A stretch of DNA of 5,005 nucleotides from Microbacteriaceae bacterium (GCA_026785785.1 JAJAZI010000377.1:1-5005), one strand, 5' to 3'; numbered from the stretch's first letter, positions 1-5,005 are shown. The notes: generated from the letters alone by a model not told the origin. Made by a program: numbers and translations.

Positions 1-561
1 CTGCTGCGGAAGCTCGTCGAGCAGGTGGTTGGCGATGCACCGGGTGTTCGCCGCGTCGAGCAGCGCGGTCGGCTCGTCGGCGACGACCAGTGCCGGCTCC
101 CGGATCAGGATCGCGGCAAGCGCCAGCAGCTGCTTCTGCCCACCGGAGAGCGTGTGCGCCGGGGCGTCGGCGATTGTGGTGAGACCGTACCTGCCGAGCG
201 TCGCCGAGACTCGCTCGGCAACCTCGTGACGAGGCAGGTTCCGTCCTCGAAGCGAGAACGCGACGTCCTCGGCGACGGTCGGCATGACGATCTGCGCGTC
301 CGGGTTGCTGAAGATGAAGCCGACCCGGCGGCGAAGCTGCTTCGCCTCGCGGGTTGTGTCGAGCCCGTGGACCAGGACCTTCCCGCTGCTCGGGGTGACG
401 AGTCCGTTGAGCATCCGCGCGAAGGTCGACTTGCCCGAGCCATTCGACCCGATCACGGCGATGCGGCGCTCGGTCAGCACCACGGAGACCTCGCGTAGTG
501 CCATCCGTCCCGCGAATTCGACCGAGACGGCATCGAATTCGATCGGCGGGTGCCCTGTCAC
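1..561 (-). CDS. bioM: BioM, ATPase of ECF biotin transporter (3' end cut by window)
   Basis: This is the ATP-binding subunit of an energy-coupling factor (ECF) transporter, which hydrolyses ATP on the cytoplasmic face to drive vitamin uptake through an EcfT/BioN scaffold and the BioY substrate binder. The 187 visible residues are read from the GTG at 561-559 to the left edge. They contain Walker A GSNGSGKST (38-46), a Q-loop FSNPDAQ (84-90), the ABC signature LSGGQ (138-142) and Walker B LVVADEP (158-164) followed by TALLD. The H-loop and C-terminus lie outside the window; BioM/CbiO-like proteins usually run a few tens of residues further. The start overlaps the bioY stop by 4 bp (GTGA) and has no clear Shine-Dalgarno sequence, which suggests translational coupling. 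A later ATG (residue 20) would remove the first beta strand, so GTG is preferred. That the ligand is biotin is inferred from bioY and the operators. Confidence 0.94.
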   Translation of the reverse strand, partial: MTGHPPIEFDAVSVEFAGRMALREVSVVLTERRIAVIGSNGSGKSTFARMLNGLVTPSSGKVLVHGLDTTREAKQLRRRVGFIFSNPDAQIVMPTVAEDVAFSLRGRNLPRHEVAERVSATLGRYGLTTIADAPAHTLSGGQKQLLALAAILIREPALVVADEPTALLDAANTRCIANHLLDELPQQ

Positions 562-1172
562 CGCGCGACCGGGGGAGCGGCGGCCAAGACCGCCCCGCGA
601 CCGTTCGACTCGACGCGGAATGCTCGTGGGTAGGCGCGCCACAGCGCCATGGTGATCAGTGTCGCGACGACGACCTTCACGATGTCGCCGGGCAGGAAGA
701 CCGCGCTCGTCAGAGCCGTCTGCGGGAGCGGGAGTTGGGTGATGAGCGACTGCAGCGGGATGCCGAAGGTGTAGACGACGAGGATGCCGCCGACGAAGCA
801 TCCGAGGGCCGTCCACCACCATGTCGGCCGCCGCCCGCCGGCCTGCACGATCGCGCCCACGACGAACGCGCCGAAGACCCAGCCGATCAGGTAGCCGACT
901 GTGGGGCCGACGAACACGCCGACGCCGCCGCGGCCACCCGACAACAGCGGCAGCCCCACGAAAACGAGCGCGAGAAAGGTCAGCACCGCCGCTGCGCCAC
1001 GCCACGAGCCGAGCACGGCACCGGCGAGCATCACTCCGAGGGTCTGGGCGGTGATGGGCACCGCGCCGCCAAGCGCCGGAATCGCTCCGGGAATGCCGAG
1101 CACGGCGATGATCGCCGCGAAGATGGCGATCCTGGTGATGTCGCGAATATCGATGCGAACCCTGCGAGCCAC
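558..1172 (-). CDS. bioY: BioY, biotin-binding S-component of ECF transporter
   Basis: BioY is a small integral membrane protein that binds biotin and, with BioM and BioN, imports it. The 204-residue product has the usual family length. The hallmark region is clear: PITAQTLGVMLAGAVLG (39-55), a GLP (73-75) followed by SGGRGGVG (78-85), and GPTVGYLIGW (89-98). Hydrophobic stretches at about 13-33, 43-57, 59-76, 84-110, 118-137 and 159-180 fit six membrane segments. I chose the GTG at 1172-1170, which gives the N-terminus MARRVRIDIRD. AAGGA lies 10 bases upstream of it. Two more in-frame GTG codons slightly upstream (near 1193) are possible alternatives. The open frame continues upstream to 1760 only as an antisense shadow of the divergent regulator. 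The gene is first in a bioY-bioM operon and is divergent from the TetR gene, with the operator pair in between. Confidence 0.96.
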   Translation of the reverse strand: MARRVRIDIRDITRIAIFAAIIAVLGIPGAIPALGGAVPITAQTLGVMLAGAVLGSWRGAAAVLTFLALVFVGLPLLSGGRGGVGVFVGPTVGYLIGWVFGAFVVGAIVQAGGRRPTWWWTALGCFVGGILVVYTFGIPLQSLITQLPLPQTALTSAVFLPGDIVKVVVATLITMALWRAYPRAFRVESNGRGAVLAAAPPVAR

Positions 1173-1182
1173 TGTGCTTCCA

Positions 1183-1189
1183 TCCTTTT
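1183..1189 (-). promoter_or_regulatory. Ribosome binding site of bioY
   Basis: On the minus strand the sequence AAAAGGA lies 10 bases before the GTG at 1172. A second purine-rich match, GGAAG, lies only 4 bases before it. This supports the GTG at 1172 over the two GTG codons near 1193, which overlap the edge of the operator and have no comparable upstream motif. Confidence 0.6.
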
Positions 1190-1197
1190 CCACCACC

Positions 1198-1210
1198 TGA
1201 ACGGCGTTCA
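1198..1210. promoter_or_regulatory. BioQ-type operator 1 (bioY-proximal)
   Basis: The sequence TGAACGGCGTTCA is a perfect 5-bp inverted repeat with a 3-bp spacer. It matches the published pattern of the actinobacterial BioQ operator (TGAAC-N3-GTTAC in Corynebacterium), from memory. It lies in the inferred 5' leader of bioY, downstream of its likely start point, where a bound repressor could block transcription. Assignment to the adjacent TetR protein is inferred from motif and position. Confidence 0.85.
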
Positions 1211-1211
1211 C

Positions 1212-1247
1212 CTGAACACCGTTCATGCTAGTGGTAGATTCGCAGAT
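1212..1247 (+). promoter_or_regulatory. Candidate promoter of bioQ, probably leaderless
   Basis: TAGATT at 1235-1240 fits the actinobacterial -10 pattern TANNNT. A weak -35-like CTGAAC at 1212-1217 lies 17 bp upstream and falls inside operator 2. Transcription starting 7-8 bases after the -10 would begin at or next to the A of the ATG (1248). No Shine-Dalgarno sequence is visible before that ATG, so the transcript may be leaderless. Confidence 0.5.
1213..1225. promoter_or_regulatory. BioQ-type operator 2 (regulator-proximal)
   Basis: The sequence TGAACACCGTTCA is a second perfect palindrome with the same arms, its start 15 bp from the first and separated from it by 2 bp. It abuts the candidate bioY -10 element and overlaps the position of a -35 for the divergent TetR gene. 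Binding here could repress both genes, giving an autoregulated biotin switch. Confidence 0.85.
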
Positions 1248-1254
1248 ATGACGA
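1225..1254 (-). promoter_or_regulatory. Candidate bioY-bioM promoter
   Basis: On the minus strand, TAGCAT (1230-1225) resembles a -10 box and TCGTCA (1254-1249) resembles a -35 box, with 18 bp between them. Transcription would start near 1218, inside operator 2, giving a leader of roughly 46 bases that contains operator 1. The -35 would overlap the first codons of the divergent regulator. This is assigned by eye and is moderately uncertain. Confidence 0.42.
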
Positions 1255-1937
1255 ACGATGACAGCTCCGGGTCGCGGTACACGCGCCACTCGCGCGACGA
1301 CGTCGTCGCCGCGGCGCTGGCCATCCTCGACCAGCACGGTCTGCCCGATCTGACGATGCGCCGCCTCGCGGCCACGCTCGATGTGCAGCCGAGCGCGCTC
1401 TACTGGCACTTCGCGAACAAGCAGACGCTGCTGGCCTCGGTCGCCGACCAGATCGTCGCCCGGGCCCGTCCCGCTGGCGCCGGCAGCGGCTGGGCGGATG
1501 ACAGCGGCGCCGACGACGCCGGCGCCCTCAGCAGCGGCTGGGCGGATGCGACGCGCGTCGAGGCGGATGCCCTCCGGGACGCGCTGCTCGCGTTCCGGGA
1601 CGGTGCCGAAGTCGTCTCGAGCACCCTCGCGCTCGGCCTCGGAGCGGGCGAGGCGATGACGCGGCTCACCGGAGCGATCGACGGCGGCGGATTCGACCGG
1701 CGCACGAGCGAGATTGCCGCTGCGGCGGTGCTCCACTTCGTTCTCGGCCACGTGTCGCACGAGCAGCAGCGGCTCCAGGCCGACAGCCTGGGCGTCGTGG
1801 CCGCCGGGCAGTCGGCAGATCCGTCGGATGTCGCGACGTCCGCCCGCGGCCGCGAGGCCTTCGACTTCGGAATCACCCTCCTACTCACCGGGCTGGCAGA
1901 GTTGGCCCCGGCCCGGCTCAGCGAGTCGCCCGCGTAG
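1248..1937 (+). CDS. bioQ: TetR-family transcriptional repressor, probable BioQ
   Basis: This is a 229-residue TetR-family DNA-binding protein. The N-terminal helix-turn-helix domain spans about residues 13-70. The HTH runs through LTMRRLAATLDVQPSALYWHF (35-55), where SALYWHF with the following NKQTLL is typical of the family recognition helix and helix 4. The C-terminal part (about 105-220) holds the ligand and dimerisation helices, including LRDALLAFRDGAEVV (109-123) and the ending FDFGITLLLTGLAEL. The role as biotin repressor BioQ is inferred from the divergent position next to bioY and from two BioQ-like operators 23 and 38 bp upstream of the ATG. BioQ proteins sense biotin supply indirectly through the biotin protein ligase product or a related signal; the ligand here cannot be read from sequence. 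Unusually, residues 80-100 contain an in-frame repeat of SGWAD, 16 residues apart, which lengthens the linker between the two domains. The next gene is convergent. Confidence 0.87.
   Translation: MTNDDSSGSRYTRHSRDDVVAAALAILDQHGLPDLTMRRLAATLDVQPSALYWHFANKQTLLASVADQIVARARPAGAGSGWADDSGADDAGALSSGWADATRVEADALRDALLAFRDGAEVVSSTLALGLGAGEAMTRLTGAIDGGGFDRRTSEIAAAAVLHFVLGHVSHEQQRLQADSLGVVAAGQSADPSDVATSARGREAFDFGITLLLTGLAELAPARLSESPA
1483..1548 (+). repeat. 18-bp direct repeat inside bioQ (16-codon period)
   Basis: The 18-bp sequence GCAGCGGCTGGGCGGATG occurs exactly at 1483-1500 and again at 1531-1548, a 48-bp offset that keeps the reading frame. Both copies encode SGWAD (residues 80-84 and 96-100). 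The sequence between them is rich in Gly, Ala and Asp codons (GADDAGAL), like a flexible linker. It looks like a local duplication in the linker after the DNA-binding domain. Confidence 0.9.
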
Positions 1938-2165
1938 GTCCCGTCTCGTGGCCGAACTGCCTCCGCGAGTTGCCCGCATCCGCCGCCTCTGGTGCCCGAT
2001 GAGTGGCATAGGTGGGCGGTTCTCGGGAATTTGCTGGGCTCGACACCGAGGCTGTGCGCTGAGGCATCCGGGATCGCGACCCGGCCCTTCGTGAGCCCGC
2101 GCTTCGAGTCGGCATCGCTCCTGTCTGTGTCCGCTCGCCGCTGGCGACACCCCCTCGAGTAGTGA
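1938..2165. other. Convergent intergenic region without a credible gene
   Basis: This stretch separates the ends of the TetR gene and the NERD-helicase gene. Open frames crossing it are extensions or shadows with compositions unlike real proteins. It contains small dyads (CCGGG/CCCGG at 2068-2084, CTCG/CGAG at 2039-2050) and one tighter hairpin annotated separately. Thirteen bases around the bioQ stop codon (1921-1933) recur with one mismatch at 1965-1977. No tRNA, riboswitch or T-rich intrinsic terminator is seen. Confidence 0.6.
2127..2150 (-). terminator. Possible U-less hairpin terminator after the helicase gene
   Basis: TCGCC-GCT-GGCGA (2135-2147) forms a perfect 5-bp stem with a 3-base loop. 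Outer bases GTG (2127-2129) and CAC (2148-2150) can extend the stem across a bulge. It lies about 16 bases downstream of the helicase stop. No T-run follows, so it would have to act like the tailless terminators proposed for GC-rich actinobacteria. In GC-rich DNA such short stems also occur by chance. Confidence 0.28.
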
Positions 2166-4211
2166 CTACGCGCAGACCCCGACCCACAACCCGTCGCGCG
2201 CCCGGGTCATCGCGACGTACAGCTCGCGCCGCTGGATCTCCTTCGCTTCGTCGCCGCGAGCGGGGGAATCGAGAAGCGCGGCCGGCACTCGTCCGACCAG
2301 CACCTGCTTGAATTCGAGGCCCTTCGCGCGCTTCACGGTGCCGACCTTGACCGCATTCGTCGACGTGCCGTCGTAGCTGGTGAGCTCGATGGTGGGGATA
2401 CCCGCGGCGGAGAGGGCGGTAAGGGCTCCGGCGACACCCCAGGTTGTGAGACAGAGAACGCCGATGTCGCCGAGCGGACCGGCTCCCCGCACCCGCGCCA
2501 CCAGGGCGGCGTCGTGAGCCTGGCGTGAGGCGAAGCGGTCGGAGACAGGAGACTCGCCCGAGCGGGAGACGTTCGTGATGCGGTCACCGGCGCTGACCAG
2601 TCCCTCGATGTCGGTGAACTCGTCGTCCGCCACCAGGGCGGCGGCGAATGCCGCGATCTCGCGCGTGTTGCGATAGTTGGTGCTCATGACCACGCCGCGG
2701 CCCGCGATCGAGACGCCCGCCTCGGCCAGGGTGAACCCGCCGGGGTAGATGGACTGCTGGCCGTCTCCGATCAGGGTGAGGCCGTCGGGGGAGTCGCCGA
2801 CCAGCAGGTGCAGCATCCGCACCATTGCGCAGGACAGATCCTGCGCCTCGTCGATGATCACGCCACCCCAGCCCTCGAGGGGCGCCTCGCGCAACGACGC
2901 TTCGGCTTGAAGAATGACATCGTCGAAGTCGTGGATGCCTTGTTGTTTCAGCCCCGCCTCGTAGGCCGTAAACAGCTGCCAGACGGCTCGACGCTGATCC
3001 ACCCCGAGAGGGCGGCGGCGCCCCGTCCTGGCGAGGTCCGCGTACTGCTCGAACGTGGTGAGCCCCCGGCCCTTGATCACCTTGCTGAGCTCGTCGCGCC
3101 AGTACTGCTTGTTGGAGTCGGCCCTGCCGAGGCTGCCGGGTAGACCGTGCTGCTGCCACAGCGCGGTGAAGAGGGCGTCGGCCTCCTTCGGCGCGAGGTT
3201 CAGTCGCACGCCGCGTTGGCTGAGCAGTCGCCGGGCAAACGAGTGCACCCCGGCGAACTCGATCCGGTCCACGGCTTCTGGAGCGAGGCGGTGGAGGAGA
3301 CTCGATAAGACGGCGGGCAGCGTGCTGACAAAGGTTGTCACGAGGATTTTGTCGGGCTGAGACCTGGCGAGGTAGGCCGCCCGGTGCAGCCCCACGACGG
3401 TCTTGCCCGTGCCGGCAGCGCCGCGGATGCGTGAGGGCCCGCCGAAATTACGCCGCACCAACTTCGCTTGGTCCGGGTGGAGGAACGCCATCCACTCCTC
3501 GATCGGCGCGGCCATGAGACCTGCCAGTAGCACCTCGGCGACATCCTCGACCGTGACGAGCGGCTCCGGCGCAGCCTCCGCGAGGGCGGATTGCGGGATG
3601 CTGAGGTCGAGTTTGGTCGGCGCCTCGCCGAGCACGGGGAAGTGCTGCATGGCGACGCCGAGCACGGTGTTCGTCTGCACCGGCGTCAGCCGGACGCCGC
3701 GGGAGTTGATGTGTTTCGCGGCCTGGCGCTCGCCGACCACGATGAGCGATCCGACCTCGGTGGGCGGCACGTTGCGGTTCGCGAGCACGACGACAACGTG
3801 CACCTCACCGGGTGCGAGGCCGTGCTCCGCCATCACCGCCTCGGTGCCCCAGGCGAGGTCGGCGAGCCCGGCGAGGTCATCCGTCACATCCGCCTGCCCG
3901 CGGAAGATGCGCCCGCCGGCGATCTCCACCTCTGCCCACGACTTGGTGTCGACGATGAAGAGGCCGCCCGGTCCCACCAGCACATGATCGATCTGTGCCT
4001 TGCGCGATCCCGGCCAGCCGCGGTCGTGCAGGAACGTGTATCCGGCGGCGGTCAGTGGGGCGAGGCTGCCGGCGACCTGGCGCTCGGTGCGGTGGGCGAT
4101 CAACCACCGCTGCGCCATCGACCGCGCCTCGATCGCGAGCCGCTCGTGCTCGGCCGCCTGTGCGTGCAGTCGCCGGGCTTCGGTTCCGGCGGACTGCCCT
4201 GCTGCGCTCAC
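2166..4211 (-). CDS. NERD-domain superfamily 1 (UvrD/Rep-like) helicase
   Basis: This 681-residue protein appears to join a nuclease-related domain to an ATP-dependent DNA helicase. A charged, Ala-rich, probably helical segment (about 9-48) leads into the NERD domain (about 42-170), with E44, QIDH (73-76) and DTK (88-90) in the positions expected for a PD-(D/E)xK-like metal site. The helicase follows with Q248 (Q-motif in FLHPDQ), Walker A GAAGTGKT (264-271), motif Ia TTFVSTL (292-298), VHSF (322-325), DFDDVI (428-433), Walker B IIDEAQD (452-458), motif III GDGQQSIY (482-489), motif IV NYRNTREI (512-519), motif V GTVKRAKGLEF (624-634) and motif VI YVAMTRAR (665-672). All motifs look intact. 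The chain ends nine residues after motif VI, so there is no C-terminal accessory domain. The start is GTG 4211-4209 with GGGGGA six bases upstream. It is a single-gene unit, convergent with bioQ and divergent from the acetyltransferase. Cellular role is unknown: DNA repair or antiviral defence are both plausible. Confidence 0.93.
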   Translation of the reverse strand: MSAAGQSAGTEARRLHAQAAEHERLAIEARSMAQRWLIAHRTERQVAGSLAPLTAAGYTFLHDRGWPGSRKAQIDHVLVGPGGLFIVDTKSWAEVEIAGGRIFRGQADVTDDLAGLADLAWGTEAVMAEHGLAPGEVHVVVVLANRNVPPTEVGSLIVVGERQAAKHINSRGVRLTPVQTNTVLGVAMQHFPVLGEAPTKLDLSIPQSALAEAAPEPLVTVEDVAEVLLAGLMAAPIEEWMAFLHPDQAKLVRRNFGGPSRIRGAAGTGKTVVGLHRAAYLARSQPDKILVTTFVSTLPAVLSSLLHRLAPEAVDRIEFAGVHSFARRLLSQRGVRLNLAPKEADALFTALWQQHGLPGSLGRADSNKQYWRDELSKVIKGRGLTTFEQYADLARTGRRRPLGVDQRRAVWQLFTAYEAGLKQQGIHDFDDVILQAEASLREAPLEGWGGVIIDEAQDLSCAMVRMLHLLVGDSPDGLTLIGDGQQSIYPGGFTLAEAGVSIAGRGVVMSTNYRNTREIAAFAAALVADDEFTDIEGLVSAGDRITNVSRSGESPVSDRFASRQAHDAALVARVRGAGPLGDIGVLCLTTWGVAGALTALSAAGIPTIELTSYDGTSTNAVKVGTVKRAKGLEFKQVLVGRVPAALLDSPARGDEAKEIQRRELYVAMTRARDGLWVGVCA

Positions 4212-4344
4212 ACTGCGTCCCCCATTGCCGGCAGTCGAGGCTCGGCCTTCTTCAGTCCCCAGTCTGTCGGTCCTGCTGAGTGAAAGACAGCTTTTCAGTG
4301 TGGCCAGTTGTGGGGGTAGTACTCGTCTGGCTTACCGTGAGGTG
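4212..4344. promoter_or_regulatory. Divergent promoter region between helicase and acetyltransferase
   Basis: This 133-bp gap must carry both promoters. On the plus strand, TACCGT (4333-4338) fits a TANNNT -10 box, and TTGTGG (4308-4313) is a possible -35 with a rather long 19-bp spacer. Transcription would start at about the ATG of the acetyltransferase. On the minus strand I see a good Shine-Dalgarno sequence, GGGGGA (4223-4218), for the helicase but no convincing -10. An inverted repeat at 4281-4297 could be an operator. Confidence 0.45.
4281..4297. repeat. Inverted repeat TGAAA-N7-TTTCA in divergent promoter
   Basis: The arms TGAAA (4281-4285) and TTTCA (4293-4297) are perfect complements. 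An alternative fold pairs AAAG with CTTT around ACAG. The element is locally AT-rich in a GC-rich region and sits between two divergent genes, as a regulator site would. No regulator can be named. Confidence 0.4.
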
Positions 4345-4857
4345 ATGAGCACCGTGTTCGAGCCTATGGCGTTCGCGCTCAAGACCGAGCGTCTGTCGCT
4401 GCGCCTGCGCGGCGCGGACGATGCGTCCCGGAACCTCGAACTGCTCAGCGGGCACGATGGCGGCACGACCGTCACCCTTCTCGAAGCGAGGCAACGACTC
4501 GTCGCGCAGCAGGTGAGGGCGCGCGAGTCCGGCATCGGTTTCCTGACAATCCGGCGGAGGTCGGATGCCGAGCCGCTCGGCTATTGCGGGCTGCTCATCG
4601 GCCGCGGCAGCCTCGATGAACCCGAGATCGCGTACGAGCTGCTGGCGCGATTCCACGGCAACGGCTACGCGACAGAAGCTGCGCGAGCCGTTATGGATGC
4701 CGCGTTCGCCACCGGCCGGCAGCGGCTCTGGTCCACGGTGCGTTCGTGGAACACTCCGTCGTTCCGGGTCGTGGAGAAAATTGGCTTCCGCCGCGATCAC
4801 AGGATCATCGACAGTGGGGGTGAGCTGGTCTACCTGGTGGCGGATCGGCCTGCATGA
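4345..4857 (+). CDS. GNAT-family N-acetyltransferase, RimJ/RimL-like
   Basis: The product is a 170-residue acetyl-CoA-dependent transferase of the Acetyltransf_3 (RimJ/RimL) type. Family members acetylate protein N-termini, antibiotics or small amines; the substrate cannot be told here. It begins with the typical TERLSLRLR strand (14-22), has a central GYCGLLIG strand (79-86), the acetyl-CoA-binding motif A EIAYELLARFHGNGYATEA (94-112, with GNGYA in the pyrophosphate-loop position) and the late NTPSFRVVEKIGF (136-148), where N-x-x-S and KxGF are family signatures. Length is normal. The ATG at 4345 is chosen because it directly precedes the conserved start and lies 7 bases after a TACCGT -10-like box, which suggests a leaderless mRNA; the GAGG at 4339-4342 is too close to serve as a usual ribosome site. 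A GTG immediately before it and an ATG at 4366 are alternatives. It is divergent from the helicase with no obvious functional link. Confidence 0.93.
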   Translation: MSTVFEPMAFALKTERLSLRLRGADDASRNLELLSGHDGGTTVTLLEARQRLVAQQVRARESGIGFLTIRRRSDAEPLGYCGLLIGRGSLDEPEIAYELLARFHGNGYATEAARAVMDAAFATGRQRLWSTVRSWNTPSFRVVEKIGFRRDHRIIDSGGELVYLVADRPA

Positions 4858-4858
4858 T

Positions 4859-4874
4859 CACCGTGGGCACGGTG
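4859..4874 (+). terminator. Perfect inverted repeat just after the GNAT stop
   Basis: CACCGTG-GG-CACGGTG is a perfect 7-bp inverted repeat. As RNA it would fold into a 6-bp stem with a GGGC loop. It starts two bases after the TGA of the acetyltransferase, the usual place for a terminator, but has no T-run behind it. It could equally be a protein-binding palindrome. Confidence 0.45.
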
Positions 4875-4902
4875 GCGCGCGATACGGGCGTGGCTGCCAA
4901 GC

Positions 4903-5005
4903 GCGACTGCGTAATGCCCGCGGAGGCGCGCGGCGCCCGCGAATGCGTAATGCCCGCGGAGGCGCGCGGCGCCCGCGGAAGCGCGCGGTGCCCGCGCGGG
5001 AGCCC
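4903..5005. repeat. Modular GC-rich tandem repeat (A-B-A'-B-B'), runs off the edge
   Basis: The DNA after the acetyltransferase is built from modules that begin GCG and end GCCC. Module A is GCGACTGCGTAATGCCC (4903-4919), and A' differs by one base (4939-4955). Module B is GCGGAGGCGCGCGGCGCCC (4920-4938 and exactly again 4956-4974), and B' has two changes (4975-4993). A truncated or divergent unit, GCGCGGGAGCCC, ends the window. The A+B pair gives a 36-bp period, with 34 bp identical between 4908-4941 and 4944-4977. Each B can fold as GGCGC-GCG-GCGCC. The array is probably cut by the window edge. Function unknown. Confidence 0.88.

Noticed and set aside
498..1247. Long plus-strand open frame (from 498) upstream of and in frame with the TetR gene
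   Set aside because: It is antisense to the clear bioY and bioM genes, has a low-complexity Arg/Asp/Gly-rich translation, and crosses the operator region. The TetR domain begins properly at the ATG at 1248.
1173..1247. A cobalamin, thiamine or other riboswitch ahead of the ECF genes
   Set aside because: The 75-bp gap is too short for these aptamers and is filled by the two palindromic operators and promoter elements.
1173..1760. Upstream extension of the bioY frame on the minus strand to 1760
   Set aside because: It is antisense to the TetR gene and reads through the operators. BioY proteins are about 200 residues, which matches the start at 1172 with its ribosome site.
2068..2084. CCGGG-N7-CCCGG dyad as a terminator for bioQ
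   Set aside because: A 5-bp stem with no T-run, more than 130 bases after the stop, is expected by chance in such GC-rich DNA.
1918..2187. Two 89-residue minus-strand frames across the bioQ-helicase gap
   Set aside because: They overlap the end of the TetR gene or the helicase, have Arg/Gly-rich translations without motifs, and have no convincing ribosome binding site.
3591..4283. 230-residue plus-strand open frame, and other long frames opposite the helicase
   Set aside because: They are antisense shadows within the NERD-helicase gene, whose domain motifs are intact along the full length. The shadow translations show no family features.
4903..5005. Right-edge repeats considered as a CRISPR array
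   Set aside because: There are no unique spacers: the modules are contiguous and the apparent spacers are themselves repeated. No cas gene is present.

Overview
The window is GC-rich with GTG starts and compact genes. Together with a BioQ-type biotin regulon this points to a high-GC actinobacterium, and a Microbacteriaceae-like organism would fit, although the family is an inference from gene style. There are four complete protein-coding genes and one cut by the left edge. I see no rRNA, tRNA, CRISPR array or insertion sequence.

Left part (1-1937), biotin uptake and its regulator. On the minus strand, bioY (558-1172) encodes the biotin-binding membrane S-component. It is followed with a 4-bp GTGA stop/start overlap by bioM (561 to the left edge), the ATPase of the energy-coupling factor module. 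The transmembrane partner bioN (EcfT) would be expected just outside the window. Divergently, a TetR-family gene (1248-1937, +) is very likely bioQ, the actinobacterial biotin repressor. The 75-bp gap between them holds two tandem copies of the TGAAC-N3-GTTCA palindrome, which matches the known BioQ operator pattern. The copies overlap plausible promoters for both genes, so the picture is one shared, autoregulated control region for biotin import.

Middle part (1938-4344). A 228-bp gap without a credible gene separates bioQ from a convergent, 681-residue protein on the minus strand (2166-4211). That protein fuses an N-terminal NERD nuclease-related domain to a complete UvrD/Rep-like superfamily 1 helicase. 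It stands alone between unrelated genes and is the best candidate for a DNA-processing or defence role, but nothing in the window proves defence.

Right part (4345-5005). A RimJ/RimL-like GNAT acetyltransferase (4345-4857, +) is transcribed away from the helicase and may be leaderless. Two bases after its stop is a perfect inverted repeat. Then comes an extremely GC-rich mosaic of alternating 17-bp and 19-bp modules (A-B-A'-B-B') that runs to the window end and is the least explained sequence here.

The most notable points are the duplicated BioQ operator, an in-frame 16-residue duplication in the BioQ-like regulator, the solitary NERD-helicase, and the modular GC-rich repeat at the right edge. 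I found no convincing evidence of a wholly new multi-gene system.
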